From the NCBI GenBank assembly GCA_030544235.1, contig CM060470.1, forward strand, positions 21,950,356-22,014,355: a stretch of 64,000 nt of DNA. The letters are read 5' to 3'. Position 1 is the first letter of the stretch. Each line of letters begins with the position of its first letter. Of the stretch, positions 59,306 to 64,000 are shown in pieces. Position numbers and translations under genes: made by a program. This DNA comes from Lepturacanthus savala (Eukaryota; Chordata; Actinopteri; Scombriformes; Trichiuridae). Below the pieces are notes generated by a model, which saw only the letters and a list, made by a program, of their open reading frames with translations, ran no database searches and was not told where the DNA came from.

Positions 59306-59722
59306 GGAACCAAACTCTCTTTCAGTCCGCGCCGCATGGCGCATGTCGGGCCAGAATTATTCCAAACCGAGACATTCAATCTGCATCAATGTGCAAGTTC
59401 ATGGGATATAAACTCCTACGTGTTTAAGGTAAATAAAATAAATAAATAAATAAAAAAACAGAGAGAGAGCGCGAGGGAATAACAAGTGCATGTTGTAACT
59501 AACCATCGTTTTGCTGTTTTAATAGGCTACAGCCTTTCAATATCAATGGATTATCAGCGTACAGACGCTGCACGGAGGCGCATGTCTGCAGCAGACAGAC
59601 AGACAAGGAGCGTCTGTGTGATGAATGGAAAGCCAGACAGGCTGTGCTGTAGACTGCGGTGATCGGATAACCTGTTGAATTGCAGCTGTCAGTCAGCTCC
59701 AAGCAGGCAGCGGCACAGCAAA

Positions 59723-59753
59723 ACGCACACACGCGCGCGCACACACGCACGCA
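59723..59753. repeat. alternating purine-pyrimidine CA/CG tract
   Basis: About 30 nt of ACGCACACACGCGCGCGCAC type, capable of Z-DNA, inside the CpG-rich block. Confidence 0.8.
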
Positions 59754-59974
59754 CCAGAAACACACTCGCGTCACCTTTTTGGTTATTTTTTTAAGAGATG
59801 CACTGCTGCTGCACGACCAGGTTCATGTTAATGCACCGGTCCTCCAACCTGTTACCCAGACTCCGCTGCTGCTACATATACATGTTCATTTCGGCTGCAA
59901 AGTCATGGTGCAGACATACTAGGAAGTGGTACAAGTGGTAGGCCTATACATTAAGGAAAGAGGAGAGGAGGGAG

Positions 59975-59996
59975 CGGGGGGGAAGGGGGGGGGGGT
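59975..59996 (+). repeat. G-runs (G-quadruplex-prone)
   Basis: Seven G, two A, then about eleven G upstream of the probable first exon. Confidence 0.75.
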
Positions 59997-60149
59997 CTTT
60001 GTTAATTTCTACATTTTCTGATTGGATCATTCGTAGCTTTAGTCACGTTGTGGATTTTTGAAGGTCGGTGGCGCAGCAGTTTTACGCAGCGTTTTAATTT
60101 GCCACTAGCTACATCATATGATTCCCGTTGCCCGCCGCAGCAGGTAAAA

Positions 60150-60362
60150 GAAAAAAAAACGCGGTGAGGCGCCGACGGTCACGTCTCTTGCTGTCATCTC
60201 TCAGCCTTCAGCCTGCCTCGCGCGGATTTCCAGTCCCTTCTTGGCTGCTCCCTGCCACTATGGCTAATTCCTTGGAACCGGTGGATCCAGTTTGATCCAT
60301 CCCTCTCTTTCTTTCCTTCGCCAACTTGTTGAGTCTCTCTTCCCCCCCTCTATGTTCCTACT
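60150..60362 (+). other. probable 5' untranslated first exon
   Basis: The right boundary is a strong donor: TTCCTACT|gtaagt (exon end 60362). The left boundary is unknown and is set near the centre of the CpG-rich block. The exon contains an ATG at 60260 in good context (A at -3, G at +4) that opens an 11-codon frame MANSLEPVDPV and then a stop, so it is a probable upstream ORF. A second ATG at 60352 runs into the donor. The exon would be joined to 60711 or directly to 62922. Confidence 0.5.
60260..60295 (+). promoter_or_regulatory. upstream ORF (11 codons) in the probable leader
   Basis: ATG preceded by 'gccact' and followed by G, reading MANSLEPVDPV and TGA. In a leader this position and context would be expected to reduce initiation at the downstream ATG (62946). 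Confidence 0.4.
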
Positions 60363-60710
60363 GTAAGTCTGCGTTGTGAAAGGCGCAGCTCGATACTTCT
60401 AACGAAATGTCACATGTTTGATTCTAGTGCGTGTAGAGCTGTTTACGGGACAGTGTCGGTGTTGCCTTTTTTAAAAAGTGGATCAGACGCGCGCAGAAAA
60501 GGGGCTTTGGCGCAGCAAGTCACCTGAAGGAAAGATGCGCTCCTCCTAAACTTTTTTTTTTTTTCTGAACTTGATCATAGACACTGTCTGATGTTTTTGA
60601 CGTTACTCTCACTGGCTGCTACTGAAACATGCTGACGTGACTTTTTTATTTTATAAATCACTGGATCATACCTATCCCTAATTTTAACTTCTTTTTTTGT
60701 TTTTTTGAAG

Positions 60711-60793
60711 GGAGGTGGAGACAAATTACCACCCCCTCCCTCCGTTCTTGACTGAAATTACCAACTCATTTTGCACAGGGGAGACTCTTAAAG
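60711..60793 (+). other. possible alternative leader exon
   Basis: Acceptor-like pyrimidine tract 'cttctttttttgtttttttg' ending AAG at 60710, and donor CTTAAAG|gtaata after 60793. If joined to 60362, the frame from ATG 60352 stays open through it (MFLLEVETNYHPLPP...) but stops soon after joining 62922, so it would act as another leader reading frame. Confidence 0.35.
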
Positions 60794-60799
60794 GTAATA

Positions 60800-62915
60800 A
60801 TATGAATTCAATTATTTCTACTTGTTGCATGCTACTTGCTTGTTTTGCTTTCACGCTTCACTCTCTTAGCTGTGAAGAAGCCCATGATGTCATTTAAGTA
60901 CCTTAAAAAAATTCCAGCTCTTTGGGACTTGAAGTTTCTCTCAGTAATAAGAGAGGGGCTAATTTAGGAACTAAGACTATCAAGAAAACTGCAGTTGGAT
61001 CTGAGTCAGATTAACATCATCTTTGTTTTACAAAGAATTACTTTGAAAATACACTCACTCTGACATTGAGCAACATGTTTCACAATCAAAAGAAACGTTT
61101 TTGCAGGGACACTTTTTAAACTCTTTTTGTTGTTTAGAGTCAGTGTATAGTTACTTTGAGCCAATGCTATCTAATTCAAATAGAAGAATGCCATAAAATA
61201 GTAATAATAATACTCACACACTTACCTCACTTACTTTTTACAATATGTCTTGACTTTGACAATTCACAATGATGACTCAGCGATGGGTTGAAAGATGAAG
61301 ATGGACTTCAGATGCAATTCATGAAAATCTCAATACACTAGAGCCTATTAACTGCTTAGGACTAATGATTCGGGTTCTTCAATTCATTGGCAGATAACAT
61401 AAGACACTATTTAGAGTTATTCTGTTCCTAGATTAACACGGGCTAAGTGTTATTTCCCAATTTCCTAACAAGTACAATGGTTATTATTCCCACCAAACTT
61501 TATTTTTGTGACCAGGTTAGTAATGTTTTGAAATATGTTTATTTCCAATGGGATAGCAGGCAAACTTTTGCACATTTTCACTCACATAAAGTCAGAAAAT
61601 ACAACATCTAAATGACCGGATACAATGATGAGAGATTATGTGCTAATGAGAAGATAAACATGCATGGAAAGAAATAAAAGGTTTTGTAGTTTATGTAATG
61701 ACAGCTTCCTGATACTAGACACAAGTTCCTGTCACAATACTGCATAAATCATCTGTTTAAGTTCAAACCTATATTATTGTTTGGGGCAGATAGACCAAGG
61801 ATAGTATGCAAACTGTGCCTTTTTGAATTATGTTCTACTTATTTTTAAATGACTTAGATTGTGCTAAAGATTTTGCAGTTTACTATCATTCTGATGTTTA
61901 ATTCTGTTTGTTCTCAATATCACAATGTGTGGTCTAGAGCAAATGAAAACCGTGTGATTTATAGAATCATCATAAATCTCGAAAAACTTCCTAAATCTTC
62001 AGCGGCCACTTTTGTTTAACTTTAGTTTAAACACGTGTTGATTTAGATTAATAGTTTGTTGAGTATTTTTGACCCTATGTGAACAAAAATGTGTAAATTC
62101 ACCTGTTTTGGCAATGGGTACATTAGAAAATATCATTATCCAGGTCACATAAAGAAAGTCGATAACAACCATATTCTGTGCTTGTTAAGCAGAGGCAGTT
62201 AGGAAATAACCCTCACTCCCCAGGAATAAAAAGTGTGTCAGTAGTGCTTTTAAATCATTGAGAGTATATGTAGTTTTTAAAAATAGACTTGAAGTGTATC
62301 TCTGTTGAACAGTTGAACACTTTCTGTGTTTGAACTATCTTGGTTGGTTTAATAATACTTTTAAACAGAGTCCAAGTGCAACTTAATTAATTACATTTAT
62401 TTCATTTCCACCCTTTCGAATGTTTTAAAGCATGACCGGTGTCACTGCCACTTCAGGGAGTGGAGACATGAAATGATTTCTTTTGGGTGGTTTGAATAGA
62501 AAGACGATTAAAGAATTGCTCAAGCCTAAATAATCAATCACATATTTCATATCAGATTTGGGTCTCATATATGATTGAACCAGCAATATTAACTTCTACT
62601 GAGACTTTAACATATTTTACAATGAACACGGCAGTAAAACACATATGATAACACATTTAAAATAGTCTGTAGCTAAATATGCACGACTAGATCTAAATAA
62701 CAAAGCTGCTCAGACCTGTGACCGTGTCTTAAGGTGCATGTGGGTATTATAGATTTTACACCAATTAGTAATATAAATTGTGACGTGCGACTATTATTTC
62801 AAGGTGCACGTCAGTGTTACGCACTATTTATCTGGACATACAAAATAAATAATAGAGAGAAAAAAACAGGAAAAAATGGCTTTGTGTTACAAGTCACAGT
62901 GATATTTATTTTCTT
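60800..62915. other. putative intron, AT-rich
   Basis: No repeat or coding feature was recognised between the leader exon(s) and the exon at 62922. Confidence 0.4.
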
Positions 62916-62921
62916 CTCCAG

Positions 62922-62973
62922 GCAGCACTCCCACAGCACTTGAAAATGGAGGCTCCTGAAGGCTGCTGTGCTA
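62922..62973 (+). other. probable internal exon carrying the start codon
   Basis: The acceptor is textbook: 'tgatatttattttcttctcc' AG at 62920-62921. The donor is GCTA|gtaagt at 62974. At 52 nt the exon is short but well bounded. It holds the ATG described in the next entry. Confidence 0.6.
62946..62973 (+). CDS. first coding segment, protein unrecognised (MEAPEGCCA...)
   Basis: ATG at 62946 has A at -3 and G at +4 (GAAAATGG) and reads M-E-A-P-E-G-C-C-A, with the last base A starting a split codon (phase 1). I do not recognise a family from these nine residues. The cysteine pair could be lipidated, but this is only a possibility. The next coding exon is either outside the window or the weakly supported 63040-63074. 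Position downstream of a CpG-rich leader with upstream ORFs fits a regulated vertebrate gene with an untranslated first exon. Confidence 0.45.
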
Positions 62974-63039
62974 GTAAGTCCTCATATCGCTTGCACATTA
63001 CATTCAATGCACGTTGACTCTCGCTGACCTGTACTTTAG

Positions 63040-63074
63040 GCCGAGGACAGAGTACACCCGGCTTGTATCAGAAG
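63040..63074 (+). CDS. possible second coding segment
   Basis: Acceptor 'ctgtactttag' with a branch-like CTGAC 15-20 nt upstream; donor GAAG|gtgggt after 63074. Joined to 62973 it continues the frame as S-R-G-Q-S-T-P-G-L-Y-Q-K. The intron would be 66 nt, at the short limit for fish. If the donor is skipped, the frame runs on for 49 more hydrophobic-rich codons (VGVCFAALMMAM...SLPCF) to a TGA. Alternatively this is chance openness. Confidence 0.25.
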
Positions 63075-63437
63075 GTGGGTGTGTGTTTTGCTGCACTGAT
63101 GATGGCCATGACAACGACAATGTTGATTTCTCTTACCGTGTGCTGGGAAGTTATTGTGAGTTCTGTGAGTTCGATGTTATTTATGTTGCTTTTTTTTATT
63201 TTAACATCACTCCCATGTTTTTGAGACAGAAGAAAATAATAATTTTGCAATCACAACACTGTAATCTTTTCAAGGGATTTTCCCCTAGTGCAGCCTTTTT
63301 CCTGTTCACCCCTCAAAGGTAGAGAAAACGATGCATTAGCAACATCCTGTCGAACGCAACAGATACTGGATATGCACTTTGTGGTGCTCCATTGCCCTTT
63401 TCTGGTTTCCTTTGGGCAGGTTTCTTGAATATCTTCC

Positions 63438-63440
<3 letters not shown>

Positions 63441-63472
<32 letters not shown>
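63441..63472. repeat. poly-C tract (32 nt)
   Basis: Uninterrupted C-run of 32, unusually long for vertebrate DNA. The minus strand is poly-G and encodes a glycine run in an otherwise unsupported frame. Confidence 0.9.
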
Positions 63473-63839
63473 TGCAGTTTGCTCTGGTATGCACGTCTGA
63501 AAACAGGTAGCATGTTGTTGATGACATCAGTGGGGATTTTCAGGTCTCCATTGGGGCCTGCGTGCTCGTAGGAACACTTGGCAGGCGGGGTAGGGGTGGT
63601 GGCGGAAGGAGAAATGGATGGAGATGATGAGATGATAGTTTTGGAACAAACACTGGTCCATCCAGTTCGCAAAATATCACGGAAAACACAAATTGCTTGG
63701 AATCATTTATATTCCTCGTTGCTCCCATGTGTTTCACTGCCTTCTTGATACACTGACAAGGCACTGCTGGCTCTTGAGTGACGATTTAGGTCATACCTCA
63801 CCTGTTATGGAACATCATAATCTAACTATACTCCCCCAC

Positions 63840-63882
63840 ACAGTAGAGGATAGTAGGATAGGATCCTACTATCCTCTACTGT
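63840..63882. repeat. perfect 20-bp hairpin with 3-nt loop
   Basis: ACAGTAGAGGATAGTAGGAT (63840-63859), loop AGG, ATCCTACTATCCTCTACTGT (63863-63882). No mismatch in 20 pairs. Confidence 0.9.
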
Positions 63883-64000
63883 ATGCAGGAATATTGTAGT
63901 CATGTGCATAAACTGCTTGTCACACACTAATGACTATATTCTTTCTAAATGATAGAGTTCTTCACATGGCAGAAGTCTCTTTTTACTCCTGTTAAACTAA

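Larger units (their letters stand above)
59000..60600 (+). promoter_or_regulatory. CpG-rich promoter region / 5' exon block
   Basis: In contrast to the CpG-poor remainder, this block is dense in CG ('gtccgcgccgcatggcgcat', 'gcctcgcgcggatttccag', 'gaggcgccgacggtcacgtc', 'cagacgcgcgcagaaaagg') and GC-richer throughout. That is the signature of an unmethylated promoter. Strong + strand donors follow at 60362/60363 and possibly 59428/59429 (AAG|gtaaat), so transcription probably runs to the right. A bidirectional promoter cannot be excluded. No clear TATA box precedes the likely start; the start is probably dispersed around 60.1-60.25 kb. Confidence 0.65.
63085..64000. other. putative intronic or intergenic end of window
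   Basis: Contains the poly-C tract and the perfect 20-bp hairpin listed separately. A minus-strand frame of about 119 codons spans 63313-63672, including the poly-G-coded glycines, but has no recognised homologue. Confidence 0.35.

Noticed and set aside
59107..59449. Poly-Gln, poly-Cys and poly-Ala frames near 59.2 kb
   Set aside because: All arise from the CTG-type triplet repeat and overlap on both strands; no flanking domain or conserved start was recognised.

Overview
The window reads as nuclear DNA of a bony fish, probably a spiny-rayed (percomorph) teleost. It is AT-rich, has almost no open reading frame above 100 codons, and is sprinkled with fish-type repeats: Tc1-like transposon pieces beginning with the 'gttcaaaagtttggggtcac' end, tRNA-derived SINEs, hAT miniature elements with 8-bp target duplications, an L1-type ORF2 relic, GATA/GACA and CA microsatellites, and long homopolymers. 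There is no operon structure, no CRISPR array, no ribosomal RNA and no free-standing tRNA gene. I judged repeat families by remembered similarity to common teleost repeats and by structure (terminal inverted repeats, target-site duplications); no search was run.

Layout. 1-16.9 kb is mostly unique-looking AT-rich DNA carrying hAT debris: a frameshifted BED/hAT transposase piece near 4.25-4.6 kb, an intact 648-bp non-autonomous hAT element at 4991-5638 and a hAT C-terminal domain relic on the minus strand at 6233-6531. At 11.3-11.9 kb a SINE sits inside a Tc1 end. 17-23 kb holds a candidate conserved non-coding block, a TIR element (about 17931-18732), an L1-like ORF2 relic on the minus strand (19.37-20.46 kb), a textbook 197-bp hAT MITE (21044-21240) and a 312-bp MITE with internal 22-bp tandem repeats. 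23-31 kb is largely featureless. 31308-31762 is a MITE carrying a RecQ-helicase-like amino-terminal fragment. 37-43 kb has a further MITE, two more SINE fragments, one full SINE with target duplications, and a degenerate nested hAT element. 43-59 kb contains microsatellites, a 378-bp TIR element, Tc1 relics, a TTAA-flanked MITE and several blocks that look like conserved non-coding elements.

The only convincing gene lies at the right end. A CpG-rich block at about 59.0-60.6 kb looks like a promoter plus 5' untranslated exon(s) on the + strand, with a strong splice donor after 60362, a possible alternative exon at 60711-60793, and a small exon at 62922-62973 that holds an ATG in good Kozak context and starts a protein MEAPEGCCA... 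I do not recognise this protein. If the model is right, most of its coding sequence lies beyond the window and the 59 kb to its left is its upstream intergenic territory.

The most unusual signals are several long, perfect, short-loop hairpins (16-20 bp stems), a set of mutually exclusive overlapping hairpins at 40890-40957, and a telomere-type (TTAGGG)n stub apparently inside the target-site duplications of a truncated SINE. I see no evidence for a new multi-gene system.
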